Part shown: positions 17,301-25,496 of the stretch, one piece after another
Numbering within the stretch: position 1 is the stretch's first letter
Layout of the letters: every line of letters begins with the position of its first letter
Notes under the pieces: model-generated
The model's input: only the letters and a program-made list of their open reading frames with translations
What the model was told of the DNA's origin: nothing
Databases searched by the model: none
Origin: Pseudanabaena sp. lw0831
GTDB lineage: Bacteria; Cyanobacteriota; Cyanobacteriia; Pseudanabaenales; Pseudanabaenaceae
Assembly: GCF_016584665.1 (NCBI RefSeq)
Contig: NZ_BBJB01000115.1
Span: 1-64,000 of the forward strand
Direction of reading: 5' to 3'
DNA: 64,000 bases
Translations under genes and position numbers: made by a program

Positions 17301-18988
17301 TCAACTAACGCTTCATCCCAAACGACATCGTTACCATTACTAATTTCAGCTTCTAGACTTGCGCCCCAATCATCTTCTTCACTAGGATCGGCAACAATTA
17401 TCTCATCTTCTAGCGATGAGTCCAAATTTGTCTCAGACCAAATGACATCGGCACTGATTTCATTGGCTTCAAGCCCTGCACTCCAATTTTCATTCTCAAA
17501 TCCTGATTCCAATTCTGGCTCAATGGATTCTAAACTAGAATCTATATTCTCTAACTCAAAGTTAACATAGCTTTCTACTTCAGAAGAATCTAGAGAATCT
17601 AGATTAGGAAGATCAAAGTCAATATGACCTTCTACTTCAGGTTGATCTGAAGTTGGCATGTTTTCCCAGTCATCAGATATACCAAAAGCATTATCAATAG
17701 AGGTAGATGATACTAGATCTATGCTAGGTTTAGTATCCCAAATAGCGTCACTGATCGCATTTTCTGCGATCTCCCCCCAATCATTAGTGAATGTATTCTC
17801 AACTGACTCATTAAGGAAGGATTCAGGCTCAAGATTTGACGAAGTATTCGACCAAAAATCATCTTCAGTCACACTTGGGTCAAATGATTCTAAAGATCGT
17901 GCTGGGCTAAAGTCATCATCAAGTTTATTGTCAAATTCTGCTTCCAGACTGCCAACTTTAAATTCATTAAAAGATAGATCTTGATCTTGTTCATTTTGCA
18001 GCTCGTCTTGAAATTCGCTTTGAAAGTTATTGCTAATCTCAAAATCTTCAACTATCTGATCAGATTGGATCTCATTAGATAACTCCAAATCATCGACCAA
18101 TAAATTTTCTGGATCATTATCTTTAGAAAATAGATCAGAACCTAAATCTATATTTCCTGAAGCATCTTCAGGACTTCCAAAAATCTCTGAAACTTGAAAT
18201 GGTATTTCAGGAGATTCAACAGCAATATCTAGATTGGGTTCGCTAGATAATTGATTAAAATCATTTTCAAAGATTCCTGAAATGCTATCCCAATCGTCAT
18301 TTTCCACATCAGCAATCAAATCAAAACTTGAGTCATCGTTATCGTCTAGCAATTCTGCTAGTCCTTGGATCTTACCTTCGGTATTATCGATCTCATTTTG
18401 CAGCTCATCAATACTGTGTGAGTCTGAAGCACCCAATCCTAGAGAATCTAGATCAGGAAAATCAGAATTCTCCAAAAAATCCAACCCTTCTAAATCCAAG
18501 CCTAGACCATCCATCACGTTATCTGTTAGTGACTGAAGCGTCGTCTGAGATTGACCTACATCTTGATATGAAGGATTGGATTGTGCATTAATCTCCACAT
18601 TTTCTTTGCTGATATTGAGATCGGTCACAATTAACCAATCAATATTGTTAACTTCATTATTATCAGTAGCTTTACTGCCGTAACTACCTGATGTATTTGC
18701 TGTATTTCTTGAAGAAGATTGACTCTCAATTTCATCATCCAAACCTATTGATCGTAAAAATTCTAAATCGTCAAGATCATCATCATCTTGTTTACTTGAT
18801 ATTTGCGAAGCTAATCTTGCTGGTGATTGATTTGAGCGTGATTTGATTTCTGGAGATCCGCTAATTCGCGTACTAATATCCGACATAATCATCCAATCAA
18901 CATCTGCAGCGTCAGACTGCACTGATTGCTTCTTATCTGGTTCGTTAGCGCCTTGACCTTTTTGTGGGATATTTTTATTGGAAGCCAT
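14375..18988 (-). CDS. Giant acidic disordered protein with TM anchor and pentapeptide domain
   Basis: 1537 residues. Start ATG follows a GAGGAT ribosome site at suitable distance. Residues 1 to about 1000 are very rich in Asp, Glu, Ser and Asn and low in Lys/Arg, with repeated short patterns such as DWMIMSD/DWLIVTD, ENDDWDS, DNDFASYADSF-like units and Asp-Trp pairs. A Pro-rich linker (about 1000-1060) and a Ser/Arg-rich part follow. One transmembrane segment (IPAIGLGAIGGAFLLYTF, about 1277-1295) precedes about 200 residues of A(D/N)LxxAxL pentapeptide repeats, and a tail ends in CPNGKKGPCKF. Likely membrane-tethered scaffold; which side each half faces is unknown. Function not recognised. 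Confidence 0.85.
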   Translation of the reverse strand: MASNKNIPQKGQGANEPDKKQSVQSDAADVDWMIMSDISTRISGSPEIKSRSNQSPARLASQISSKQDDDDLDDLEFLRSIGLDDEIESQSSSRNTANTSGSYGSKATDNNEVNNIDWLIVTDLNISKENVEINAQSNPSYQDVGQSQTTLQSLTDNVMDGLGLDLEGLDFLENSDFPDLDSLGLGASDSHSIDELQNEIDNTEGKIQGLAELLDDNDDSSFDLIADVENDDWDSISGIFENDFNQLSSEPNLDIAVESPEIPFQVSEIFGSPEDASGNIDLGSDLFSKDNDPENLLVDDLELSNEIQSDQIVEDFEISNNFQSEFQDELQNEQDQDLSFNEFKVGSLEAEFDNKLDDDFSPARSLESFDPSVTEDDFWSNTSSNLEPESFLNESVENTFTNDWGEIAENAISDAIWDTKPSIDLVSSTSIDNAFGISDDWENMPTSDQPEVEGHIDFDLPNLDSLDSSEVESYVNFELENIDSSLESIEPELESGFENENWSAGLEANEISADVIWSETNLDSSLEDEIIVADPSEEDDWGASLEAEISNGNDVVWDEALVEAEDYLPPAEESSKIFNDDLLGLVDSDITEQPLHEDFAFGNNLDANDWAIANHINNLTESLSESEVVNLEIPEIYDDFNDISENIDIPEKIADQQRFTDFNEFVVPSHDDIDASLEGSEFDFSENSLPPSSDWENLSEPIAEQVTDSDFANYADSFAVGQFSDSGLADSFASYTDSFAAESGLVDNFASYADSFDNDIVPPVKANLGGSNWDASTSESNVIGSNEVDNIGSILDENFDLASFDEDSLLEVPAPDFNFGNIPTTLTPNRSNVFSEDSLAGYTHQQSSISPIDSFADNIVSQSDSFEEALVNDLLNENYEEVNFEEEALAHDLLNGLVSEPDDFVPAKEPSTMPTPMPSPNLNLAASTKFDLGAGDRDFLDDFDLESIDPLGDDGFDDGFVSTPISTGLTPSAPSIAPMPPNLPPLTKQEPTSPSINNLPPPPPFLPPLPPRRNTTQGSTTPVPTHPTANAGARPLPQNRMGSRSEEDDFDRFHDQPDQHRNRNKPIGSIDEGWSDLLDADTVLSGGRASAGSSYSDISSTTPPSAGKSAGRASQGRERRDRNSPSSISRRKETGLPDFDDLGLEVHDDNTDWSGLLDSGDLSDSITTISPQSTQLPSRIRTNPIVDSRTDMTGTSETREIPRDRRKPMASFGDSTQARMSAPPDQIDFNRFTEDNYDAYSGYEQQSAPPPAKTPSKPKLTIPSISLESLWQNYLKIPAIGLGAIGGAFLLYTFLNRPIFDLGLRWGLFKDASGKDFTNADFKGAKLDNVDFSKATLTGAKMQDASLVGANFQGANLDGVNFTKANLNRARLIQSSVIWAEFNNAQMNLVDLAGADLTRSNFVGAKMEGANLKDSKIGAQGTEKATKFSATTLLAWQIVNEPREGRNLATQDLSGLNLSFTSLKRANLTNVKLNYTDMTNTDLSGANLTGSQINGANWSGAKLNGINLTGIVFDKSKLPKTDEETTCPNGKKGPCKF

Positions 18989-19451
18989 GAATCAATCCTC
19001 AGCATTATGTTCGGGCTTGCACCGTTAGGCGCGTTCTAAAATTCAGATCGCAACTTAGTTGGATACATTCATTTTGTTGTTGCAAACCATAGCTTAGCAA
19101 CAGCATAAATGTGATTTCAACAAATAGCGATTTTCATCAGCAAATCTTAAACCTATAGCAGTAAGCGTTCTATTCTAGACTCTTGTAAGCTTTAATGATT
19201 TCTTTGTATACAAAGTTTAAGCTAATCTTAACAAACAAAGCCTACAAAAGTAGAGTTGATACTTCACTTTTACTAATTCTAATTATAAAAGTCAGTTTTG
19301 TAGAAATGCTATCATCGCTAGCCTTTATTTCTAGCAGTTATCAAGCAAACGAACCACAATAAATTTTTGAAAGTGCAGCTAGGCATAACTTTCAAAAATT
19401 TATTGGTTCGAGTTTGAGCGCAAAGCGCTGTAAAACTAACTTTTATGATTT
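18989..19451. other. 463-bp non-coding stretch
   Basis: Upstream region of the giant acidic protein gene and downstream region of the aminotransferase gene. AT-rich, with no convincing ORF. Contains the inverted repeat at 19350-19410; nothing else recognised. Confidence 0.6.
19350..19410. repeat. Inverted repeat, AATAAATTTTTGAAAGT family, copy 1
   Basis: Arms CGAACCACAATAAATTTTTG... and ACTTTCAAAAATTTATTGGT... pair around a 13-nt loop containing CAGCTAGGCAT, with a two-base bulge in the left arm. The tail GTTTGAGCGCAAAGC after the right arm recurs after copy 2 (32114-32170). Confidence 0.85.
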
Positions 19452-20627
19452 TCACAATGAGAGTTGCAAAAATGTACCAATTTTTGCAGCAGCTTCTTGT
19501 AAAACTTCAGGTGGATGCACCAGTGCAAATCTTACATAGCCTTCGCCATGTTTACCAAATCCCGCCCCAGGGGCAAGGGCGATACCAGTCGATTTAATCA
19601 AGTCTAGACAAAATCCAACTGAATTATGTGTATAGCGTTCAGGCAACTTTGCCCAGAGATACATTGTTGCCTTAGGCTTGGAGATTTTCCAGCCGATCGA
19701 TTGCAGTGATTTGATCAATACATCTCGTCGCTTTTGAAATGTGGCAACTACTCGATCAATCGGTGCGCGATCGCCTGATAAAGCTTTGATCGCACCGCGC
19801 ATGATCCCTTGGTATTGATTGAAGTCTACAGCGGCTTTAATTTGACGTAGGGCTTTAATTAGTTCGCGATTGCCAACTGCAAACCCAACCCGAAAGCCCC
19901 CCATATTGTAGGACTTAGACATGGTAAAAAATTCGATACTGACACTGCGATCGCAATCAGCTTGTAAAACCGAAGGTGGCTTTGAGCCATCAAATACTAA
20001 GTCGAGATAAGGGAAGTCATGGACTAGTGCCAGATTATGCTGCTGACAAAACTTGACGGCGGATTGAAAAAATTCTAACGTGGCTGTTGCTGTAGTGGGA
20101 TTGTGAGGGTAACTCAACACCATCATTTTTGATTGAGCTAAAACTGTTTCGGGAATATCTGCAAAGACTGGTAAAAAGTTGTTTTCTGCCAATAGTGGCA
20201 TTCCATATACTTGCCCCCCAGCCAAATGAATGCCGCCATAGTGAGATGGATATCCAGGATCTTGCAAGAGGGCAAAATCATTAGGATTGAGTAAGGCAAG
20301 CGGTAAATGAGCTGTGCCTTCCTGTGAGCCAATTAACGCTAATACTTCTGTCTCAGGATCAACTTGTATATCAAATCGCTGCTGCATCCATGCTGCCACC
20401 GCCTCCCGAAAGTCCATAGTGCTACCAAATAGCGAATAGCCGTGAGTACTAGTATCTTTGAGAGCCTCGGCGATCGCTTCGAGAATAAATGCATCAGTTG
20501 GCAAATCAGACGAACCAAGCGAAAGGTCAATTACCTTCATTCCAGATGCTTTGACCTGACTTTTGGCAATGTCCATATCGGCAAATACGTTGGACTGTAA
20601 AGGCTGGAGGCGATCGGCAAATTGCAT
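19452..20627 (-). CDS. Class I/II aminotransferase, LL-diaminopimelate aminotransferase-like
   Basis: 391 residues from ATG 20627 (MQFADRLQPLQSNVF). An upstream ATG at 20666 lies inside a hairpin arm and adds a non-homologous leader, so it was rejected. Fold type I PLP enzyme: substrate-loop GSSDLPT, HGYSLFGS, the aspartate in VHDFPYLDL and the Schiff-base lysine in FTMSKSYNMGGFRVGF. The SKSYNM-type site is typical of the LL-DAP/aspartate aminotransferase group that makes LL-diaminopimelate for lysine and peptidoglycan. Exact substrate is inferred. Confidence 0.85.
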   Translation of the reverse strand: MQFADRLQPLQSNVFADMDIAKSQVKASGMKVIDLSLGSSDLPTDAFILEAIAEALKDTSTHGYSLFGSTMDFREAVAAWMQQRFDIQVDPETEVLALIGSQEGTAHLPLALLNPNDFALLQDPGYPSHYGGIHLAGGQVYGMPLLAENNFLPVFADIPETVLAQSKMMVLSYPHNPTTATATLEFFQSAVKFCQQHNLALVHDFPYLDLVFDGSKPPSVLQADCDRSVSIEFFTMSKSYNMGGFRVGFAVGNRELIKALRQIKAAVDFNQYQGIMRGAIKALSGDRAPIDRVVATFQKRRDVLIKSLQSIGWKISKPKATMYLWAKLPERYTHNSVGFCLDLIKSTGIALAPGAGFGKHGEGYVRFALVHPPEVLQEAAAKIGTFLQLSL

Positions 20628-20647
20628 AAAACTAAGCAAGTATATAT

Positions 20648-20688
20648 AAAATAGGATGTGTAGCACTTCACACTACACATCCTATTTT
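20648..20688. repeat. 41-bp hairpin upstream of the aminotransferase
   Basis: 16-bp perfect arms (AAAATAGGATGTGTAG) around a 9-nt apex CACTTCACA. It sits between divergent genes, 21 bases before the aminotransferase start, so it is in the 5' leader and not a simple terminator. Confidence 0.88.
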
Positions 20689-20742
20689 CACCTGAACTAG
20701 CGTTAACATAGAGTCAGTTGTTGAATTATCGAAAGAAAAATC

Positions 20743-20955
20743 ATGGTCTGCTGTAAAACAAAATCCAACCTAGCTAAGGCTGTAAAATTACATCGCAATT
20801 TTCATTTCAAAACTGGATTGCTTCTAGATCAAGGTGTGCGTCTTTTCGGCGTACATAAATGCTTTCTTACCAAACCATTTTATAAAGCCGTCAAAGTAGC
20901 TGGCTACACCAATGTTTCCCTAGCGAGTATTGCGCTTGTCTTGTTAGAAGACTAA
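20743..20955 (+). CDS. Small hypothetical protein upstream of sufA
   Basis: 70 residues, basic, with a Cys pair at the start (MVCCKTKSN) and a hydrophobic end (YTNVSLASIALVLLED). Lies 39 bases before the IscA/SufA gene on the same strand. Ribosome site is weak (GAAAG). No family recognised; accepted because it fills the gap cleanly and has sensible codon use. Could be spurious. Confidence 0.5.
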   Translation: MVCCKTKSNLAKAVKLHRNFHFKTGLLLDQGVRLFGVHKCFLTKPFYKAVKVAGYTNVSLASIALVLLED

Positions 20956-20994
20956 TATTGCTTTTAGAACAATTCTTATATAGGAAAATTTCGC

Positions 20995-21348
20995 ATGATC
21001 ACATTGACTGACGCAGCGATCGCTCGCGTAAGAAATCTTCAAAGCCAACGCGCCACTTCTGCGCCTTTGCGTTTAGGCATTAAGCAAGGTGGTTGCTCTG
21101 GTTTATCTTATTTGATGGACTTTGTTGACCAACTTGAATCTGACGACAATCAGTATGAATATAACGGTGTACAAATCGTTATTAACAATAGCAATTTACC
21201 TCAGTTACAAGGACTAGAACTCGACTACACCGAGGATCTTATGGGTGGTGGATTCCGTTTCCGTAATCCTAATGCCAGCAAGTCTTGTAGTTGCGGTACT
21301 TCTTTTGCCACTCCTAAAGAAATAGGTGCACCTGTAGCTTGTAGCTAA
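20995..21348 (+). CDS. sufA: Iron-sulfur cluster carrier IscA/SufA (HesB family)
   Basis: 117 residues. The three invariant cysteines of A-type carriers are present: GGCSGLSY and the C-terminal SCSCGTSF. A-type proteins hold Fe-S clusters or iron and pass them to apoproteins in the cytoplasm. Name sufA is chosen because cyanobacteria use SUF; iscA is equally possible. The stop codon overlaps the following hairpin by two bases. Confidence 0.93.
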   Translation: MITLTDAAIARVRNLQSQRATSAPLRLGIKQGGCSGLSYLMDFVDQLESDDNQYEYNGVQIVINNSNLPQLQGLELDYTEDLMGGGFRFRNPNASKSCSCGTSFATPKEIGAPVACS

Positions 21349-21393
21349 TCTCAAAAAAGAAGCCTCGCAGTGCGAGGCTTCTTTTTTGAGATT
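21347..21393 (+). terminator. Rho-independent-like hairpin after sufA
   Basis: 23-bp arms (AATCTCAAAAAAGAAGCCTC then GCA) with a single-base loop G; the right arm contains CTTTTTT. The left arm begins at the last two bases of the sufA stop codon. Confidence 0.9.
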
Positions 21394-21397
21394 TGTA

Positions 21398-21438
21398 TTG
21401 CAATAATAGGCGGCGCTTTGCGCCGCCTATTATTGCAA
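21398..21438. repeat. 41-bp perfect hairpin, CGGCGC-TTT-GCGCCG apex
   Basis: 19-bp arms (TTGCAATAATAGGCGGCGC) around TTT, four bases after the previous hairpin and four bases before the end of the GFA gene. The two hairpins side by side serve the two convergent genes. Confidence 0.93.
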
Positions 21439-21442
21439 GTTT

Positions 21443-21841
21443 TTATGAGGTAATCTGCTGAATATTATCTTCCCAATGTTTGCCGTCAAAAGGCGTAATC
21501 GTAAATTGTTCCATTGCTGCACCATCGAGGCAACGAACATTGACATCGTAATCATCAGGATGCGATCGCGGACGATAAAAAGGATGAATGCCGCAAGTTT
21601 TGCAAAAATGATGCTTAGCAATCCCTGTGTTAAAAGTGTAAGTCGATAGATTCTCTGCACCCTGCAATAGCTCAAAATCTTCGGGAGGAACGATCAAATG
21701 CAAAATTCCTTTCTTTTGACAGATCGAGCAATTGCAAGCGATCGCTTCATATTTTCTCACCTTCACCTGAAAGCGGACGGCTCCACAATGACAGCCACCA
21801 AAGATATTCGTATTTGAGTTGGAATCAGTTAATAGAGACAT
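21443..21841 (-). CDS. GFA-family protein (CENP-V/GFA zinc-binding domain)
   Basis: 132 residues. Zinc-binding cysteines are in FGGCHCGAVRF, IACNCSICQKKG and HHFCKTCGIHPFYR, the standard GFA pattern. Family members include glutathione-dependent formaldehyde-activating enzyme, but most cyanobacterial members have no tested activity. Cytoplasmic. Thirteen bases separate it from the upstream secreted protein gene, on the same strand. Confidence 0.92.
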   Translation of the reverse strand: MSLLTDSNSNTNIFGGCHCGAVRFQVKVRKYEAIACNCSICQKKGILHLIVPPEDFELLQGAENLSTYTFNTGIAKHHFCKTCGIHPFYRPRSHPDDYDVNVRCLDGAAMEQFTITPFDGKHWEDNIQQITS

Positions 21842-21854
21842 AAATTCTATACAA

Positions 21855-22346
21855 CTAATTCAATAAATTGGGCGGTATATTTATTTTGCCTGAATTATAA
21901 TCATCCCATGCTTGAAAAAGTAATCTCGCTCGCTTTGTACCTGTCTCTTCATAGGCTTGAATTTCAGTTCTCAGCAACTTTTTCATCAATGGGCGCTTTG
22001 CTAATTCCATCAATTCCTTTAGTTCCATTTCCGAAAAGTTAGCTTCTAAACGTGCCACATACTGAGATTCCACATATCTCCATCCTGCCACTTGTGCCAG
22101 AGTCTTTTGCATCCATTCACTAACCTTGGTTCTAGTACCCGTACCGTAAGCAAGATCGACACTATTCCAAAAATACAAGTCATATTGCTTGCCAATACCT
22201 AGCTCAACTAGGAGTTCTCTAGCTAATTGTTTCTTAGATTTTGTAGTAACTGTGATTGGCGCAGTTACATCTTGTTCAGCGTAGGCGATCGCAGGATATG
22301 CAAAAAGACACATGCAAGTAACTAATATCAAACTAGATTTTTTCAT
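21855..22346 (-). CDS. Secreted hypothetical protein (DUF2059-like)
   Basis: 163 residues with a signal peptide (LILVTCMCLFAYPAIAYA, cleavage after AYA-E). The mature part is helical, with LARELLVELGIGKQYD and a central FSEMELKELMELAKRP. This helix layout resembles DUF2059 proteins, but I am not certain. Probably periplasmic; role unknown. Confidence 0.7.
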   Translation of the reverse strand: MKKSSLILVTCMCLFAYPAIAYAEQDVTAPITVTTKSKKQLARELLVELGIGKQYDLYFWNSVDLAYGTGTRTKVSEWMQKTLAQVAGWRYVESQYVARLEANFSEMELKELMELAKRPLMKKLLRTEIQAYEETGTKRARLLFQAWDDYNSGKINIPPNLLN

Positions 22347-22360
22347 ACTCTCTTCCCTGT

Positions 22361-22405
22361 GAATAATTAGTGGTGCGAGGCTTTGCCTCGCACCACTAAT
22401 TATTC
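22361..22405. repeat. 45-bp perfect hairpin in a divergent promoter gap
   Basis: 21-bp arms (GAATAATTAGTGGTGCGAGG then C) around TTT. It lies upstream of both flanking genes (starts at 22346 and 22491), so its arms will be in at least one 5' leader. Confidence 0.93.
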
Positions 22406-22490
22406 ATCTTACAATACCTATTTTTTTTCCTGATTCAAACATTACATCGATCCGACATTGTGGGAAGATTTAGCAGTAAGAAATCCAGTT

Positions 22491-24173
22491 ATGTTTTCGG
22501 CTAATAAATCAATAAGTAGATCAATGAGATATTCGCTGCGTCGCTTTGTGGCTTGGTTTGCGATCGCCATCATCACAATCACCACATTATTTGCCTGTAC
22601 AAATGGCAAAATCATCAATAACGGGAAACTGGGGATTAGCGATCGCACTGATGAGCGCATCGTTTTGGGCACAACCAGCAAAATTCGCACGCTCGATCCT
22701 GCCGATGCCAACGAATTTTTTATCAGCAATATTTTTTACAACACGCTCGAACGTCTTTACACTTACAAAGAAGGTTCAAACGAGATCATTCCACAACTGG
22801 CGGCAGATATGCCTAAGGTTAGTGAAGATGGCTTAATCTATACAGTGCCAGTGCGAACAGGGATCAAATTTCACGATCGCACCAATTTTAATGCCTATAC
22901 AATGAAATTTGCCTTAGACCGCTTCATGAATTCTAAAGGCGCACCAGCATATATCTTGACCGATGTGATCGAAGCCATTTCTGTATCAAATGAAACTGAA
23001 CTGATTTTTAAGCTCAAACAACCTTTACAATTTTTCCCCAAGTTCTTAGCATTTACTGGAGCCGCCGCAATATCTCCGCAAGTTTATAAACATATTAAAG
23101 ATGAAAAGACAGGCAAGCTATTATTCTTGCCTGATAAATTAGTTGGCACTGGTCCCTATCAAGTTACACAGTTTGTCGAAGGTAGCTACTTACGCTTAGA
23201 TACATTTCCAGATTATTGGGGTAAAAAACCTGTCAATAAAGGGATTGATATTCAGTTTTTCTCTTCTAATTCCAACTTGTTGAACGCATTTAAAACTGGT
23301 GCTGTTGATATAGCTTTTCAAACGCTCACGCCAACCCAAGTCAAGAATGTAGAGACCAATGCTAAACAAAATGGTTGGACAATCGCCTCAGGTCAAGGTG
23401 CAACCATCCTATATATGGTATTAAATACGCAGCAAGTACCACTCAATGACGTGCGCGTGCGCCAAGCTTTAGCAGCCGCGATCGATCGCCCTCTGTTGGA
23501 ATCGCGTATATTTTTTAACCAACGTGCTCCCCTATATAGCCTAATCCCTAGCGCTTTTGCAGATTCCAAACCCGTATTCGAGCAAAAATATGGTGATGGC
23601 AACGGTAAACTAGCGCGGCAATTGCTAGAGTCGGCAGGATATTCCGACGATAAACCCGCTCAAATTACAATTTGGTATTCACCAAAATATGGCGGTAACG
23701 GCGACCTCATCGCCAGCACTCTGCGGGCCTCAATTCAAAAAAATGTCGGCAAAATTTTGCAGATCAAAACTGAGCGCGTTGAAAATACTGTTGGTTTTGC
23801 TTTCATTGATAAAGGCGTATATCCCGCCTATTTACTTGATTGGGTTCCCGATATTCTTGACCCCGATAATTACATCAAGCCATTTTTAGAATGTGAAGAA
23901 GCAAATGGCGATCGCTGCACAAAGGGTAGTAGTCAGTTTCAAGGGTCATTTTATAACAACCCAGAAATGAATGAGTTGATTGCTAAACAGCGTAAAGAAC
24001 GTGACGTAGTTAAGCGATCGCAAATACTCCAAAAAATCCAAGAACTTTTAGCTGAGGATGTGCCATTTATTCCGCTCTGGCAAAACAAAGAATACGCCTT
24101 TGCTCAAAAAGGGTTACAGGGAGTCAAAATCGAACCAAACCAACAACTTCCCTACTGGAACATTTCCAAATAA
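22491..24173 (+). CDS. Peptide/nickel-type ABC transporter substrate-binding lipoprotein
   Basis: 560 residues from this start; ATGs at 22458 and 22524 are alternatives. The lipobox is TLFAC within WFAIAIITITTLFAC, so the mature protein is lipid-anchored in the periplasm. SBP_bac_5 (DppA/OppA) motifs: VLGTTSKIRTLDPADANEF, YTVPVRTGIKFHDRTNFNA and LVGTGPYQVTQF. It should bind oligopeptides or similar solutes and deliver them to an ABC importer; the permease genes are not adjacent. The last codon and stop lie inside the next hairpin. Confidence 0.9.
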   Translation: MFSANKSISRSMRYSLRRFVAWFAIAIITITTLFACTNGKIINNGKLGISDRTDERIVLGTTSKIRTLDPADANEFFISNIFYNTLERLYTYKEGSNEIIPQLAADMPKVSEDGLIYTVPVRTGIKFHDRTNFNAYTMKFALDRFMNSKGAPAYILTDVIEAISVSNETELIFKLKQPLQFFPKFLAFTGAAAISPQVYKHIKDEKTGKLLFLPDKLVGTGPYQVTQFVEGSYLRLDTFPDYWGKKPVNKGIDIQFFSSNSNLLNAFKTGAVDIAFQTLTPTQVKNVETNAKQNGWTIASGQGATILYMVLNTQQVPLNDVRVRQALAAAIDRPLLESRIFFNQRAPLYSLIPSAFADSKPVFEQKYGDGNGKLARQLLESAGYSDDKPAQITIWYSPKYGGNGDLIASTLRASIQKNVGKILQIKTERVENTVGFAFIDKGVYPAYLLDWVPDILDPDNYIKPFLECEEANGDRCTKGSSQFQGSFYNNPEMNELIAKQRKERDVVKRSQILQKIQELLAEDVPFIPLWQNKEYAFAQKGLQGVKIEPNQQLPYWNISK

Positions 24174-24208
24174 TCAAAAGGAGCGCTTTGCGCTCCTTTT
24201 GATTATTT
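24168..24208. repeat. 41-bp perfect hairpin, GAGCGC-TTT-GCGCTC apex
   Basis: 19-bp arms (AAATAATCAAAAGGAGCGC) around TTT. The left arm begins with the final Lys codon and stop codon of the substrate-binding protein gene. The inner stem AGGAGCGC-TTT-GCGCTCCT recurs at 28016-28046. Confidence 0.94.
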
Positions 24209-24211
24209 GCT

Positions 24212-24254
24212 CTATAAATGGTTGCTCTCGCGTAGCGAGAGCAACCATTTATAG
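24212..24254. repeat. 43-bp perfect hairpin, CTCGC-GTA-GCGAG apex
   Basis: 20-bp arms (CTATAAATGGTTGCTCTCGC) around GTA. Follows the previous hairpin by three bases, between convergent genes. Confidence 0.93.
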
Positions 24255-24268
24255 CTTTTAGCGTTATT

Positions 24269-24721
24269 TTACTGGCTTGTTTCGCTAATCGTTAGACGAT
24301 AAGAAGCGCGATCTCCATCAGGTGTACTGATCCAGATCTCATAGTTCCCCGCAACCCAAGCGCCCGAAAGCTCAGGGCTTCCACCACTGCGACAATAAAT
24401 TCCATCAGGTCCCTTAACGAGTAGAGACAAATTTTGATCGCCTGAAACCTTCAAGGCTAAAAAACCAAAATCTTTCTGCACTGTCAAACTATGGTTTGGG
24501 GTTTGCTGCGTCAATCCTTGGCATTGTCCATTAGCTTTACTGGTAGCAATAGATGCCAAAGGAATATCTCCACCTGATTTACCAACATAGACTTGAGGAT
24601 CAGGTGTGAATTTAGGAGAGATTGGCTTTAGTGCTTCTTGGCTCATCGCTGGAGCAACTAATAGTAATGTCTGGGCTAGAGCTAATCCTGTTAAAGCGAT
24701 CGACAGTTTCAAGAGTTTCAT
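24269..24721 (-). CDS. Secreted hypothetical protein, tandem paralogue 2
   Basis: 150 residues with signal peptide (SIALTGLALAQTLLLVAPAMS). The mature part shares with the upstream gene the order F-x-P-D-P..., SGGDIPLASIA, a Cys (GQCQG), PNHSLTV, LLVKGPDGIYC and GNYEIWISTP. That resembles pre-peptidase-type beta-sandwich domains that bind or cap at the surface, but this is only a guess. ATGA overlap with the upstream paralogue shows coupling. Confidence 0.75.
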   Translation of the reverse strand: MKLLKLSIALTGLALAQTLLLVAPAMSQEALKPISPKFTPDPQVYVGKSGGDIPLASIATSKANGQCQGLTQQTPNHSLTVQKDFGFLALKVSGDQNLSLLVKGPDGIYCRSGGSPELSGAWVAGNYEIWISTPDGDRASYRLTISETSQ

Positions 24722-25209
24722 TTTTGACGTATTTCACTCAAAGACAGCATATAGCGAAAAGATTGATTAATATTTTTAGAACCAACCCAAACTTGGTAGT
24801 TACCTTTAGGCATACGGCGATTAGCTTGTGGATTGCGTCCACCTGACTCATCGTCAGCACAGATGATGATGCCATTTGGTCCCTTAATCAACATGGTCGG
24901 ATCATCATTAATATTACTGGAATAAACCAAAAGATCCAGCAGAGGAAAAGTTTCGGTCAACGTAATCGTATGATTTGGCTCTGCATTAGCAAAACCACGA
25001 CAATTATCAGAAATTCCAGCAATACTTGCAATACTGACATTGCCACCGCCAGATCCCGCTAAAGTTGCTGGATCTGGTCGAAAATTTCTCCCCAACGAAA
25101 CGGCGCTTTGAGCAAAACTAGGCGCAGCGATCGCTAAAGCCGCAATAGTTGTAAAGGTTCCCCAACCTAGCTTAAGTACATTGGAATGACTAATTTTAGA
25201 AATGTTCAT
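24718..25209 (-). CDS. Secreted hypothetical protein, tandem paralogue 1
   Basis: 163 residues from ATG 25209, which has GGAG at a good distance; an ATG four codons earlier is possible. Signal peptide (TIAALAIAAPSFAQS). Mature sequence has FRPDPATLAGSGGGNVSIAS, NCRGFANAEPNHTITL, MLIKGPNGIIICADD and GNYQVWVGS, matching the next gene segment by segment. Two conserved cysteines may form a disulfide. Likely a duplication; periplasmic or surface role unknown. Confidence 0.75.
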   Translation of the reverse strand: MNISKISHSNVLKLGWGTFTTIAALAIAAPSFAQSAVSLGRNFRPDPATLAGSGGGNVSIASIAGISDNCRGFANAEPNHTITLTETFPLLDLLVYSSNINDDPTMLIKGPNGIIICADDESGGRNPQANRRMPKGNYQVWVGSKNINQSFRYMLSLSEIRQK

Positions 25210-25302
25210 ACCTGACTCCATGTGAGATGCACTAACTTTGATGCATTATTCGGGTTTTATATTTGTTTAGACATCATGACCAAGTAGCTCCTAATTTTGT
25301 TC

Positions 25303-25363
25303 CTAAAACTCCAAAAAGGCAATGGCGGCGCGAAGTGCCGCCATTGCCTTTTTGGAGTTTTAG
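25303..25363. repeat. 61-bp hairpin, GGCGC-GAA-GTGCC apex
   Basis: 27-bp perfect arms (CTAAAACTCCAAAAAGGCAA then TGGCGGC) with one G-T-type mismatch near the loop GAA. It is in the gap between divergent genes. Confidence 0.94.
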
Positions 25364-25431
25364 ATTTGAGGACAGTCACAGGCATTTTGTAAAGAAATGT
25401 TAATTTATTGCCGTCATAGCAGTATAACACC

Positions 25432-25460
25432 TTGACAGCTTAAGATTCGACCTGTAACTT
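25432..25460 (+). promoter_or_regulatory. Candidate sigma-70-type promoter for the RHH-ycf46 unit
   Basis: TTGACA at 25432-25437 and TAACTT at 25455-25460 with a 17-base spacer, 36 bases before the RHH start. The -35 is perfect, the -10 is weak. A palindrome-like ACCCGGGT follows just downstream and could be an operator. Confidence 0.35.
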
Positions 25461-25496
25461 AATTACATACCCGGGTATTCACTGCTCTTAACCATT

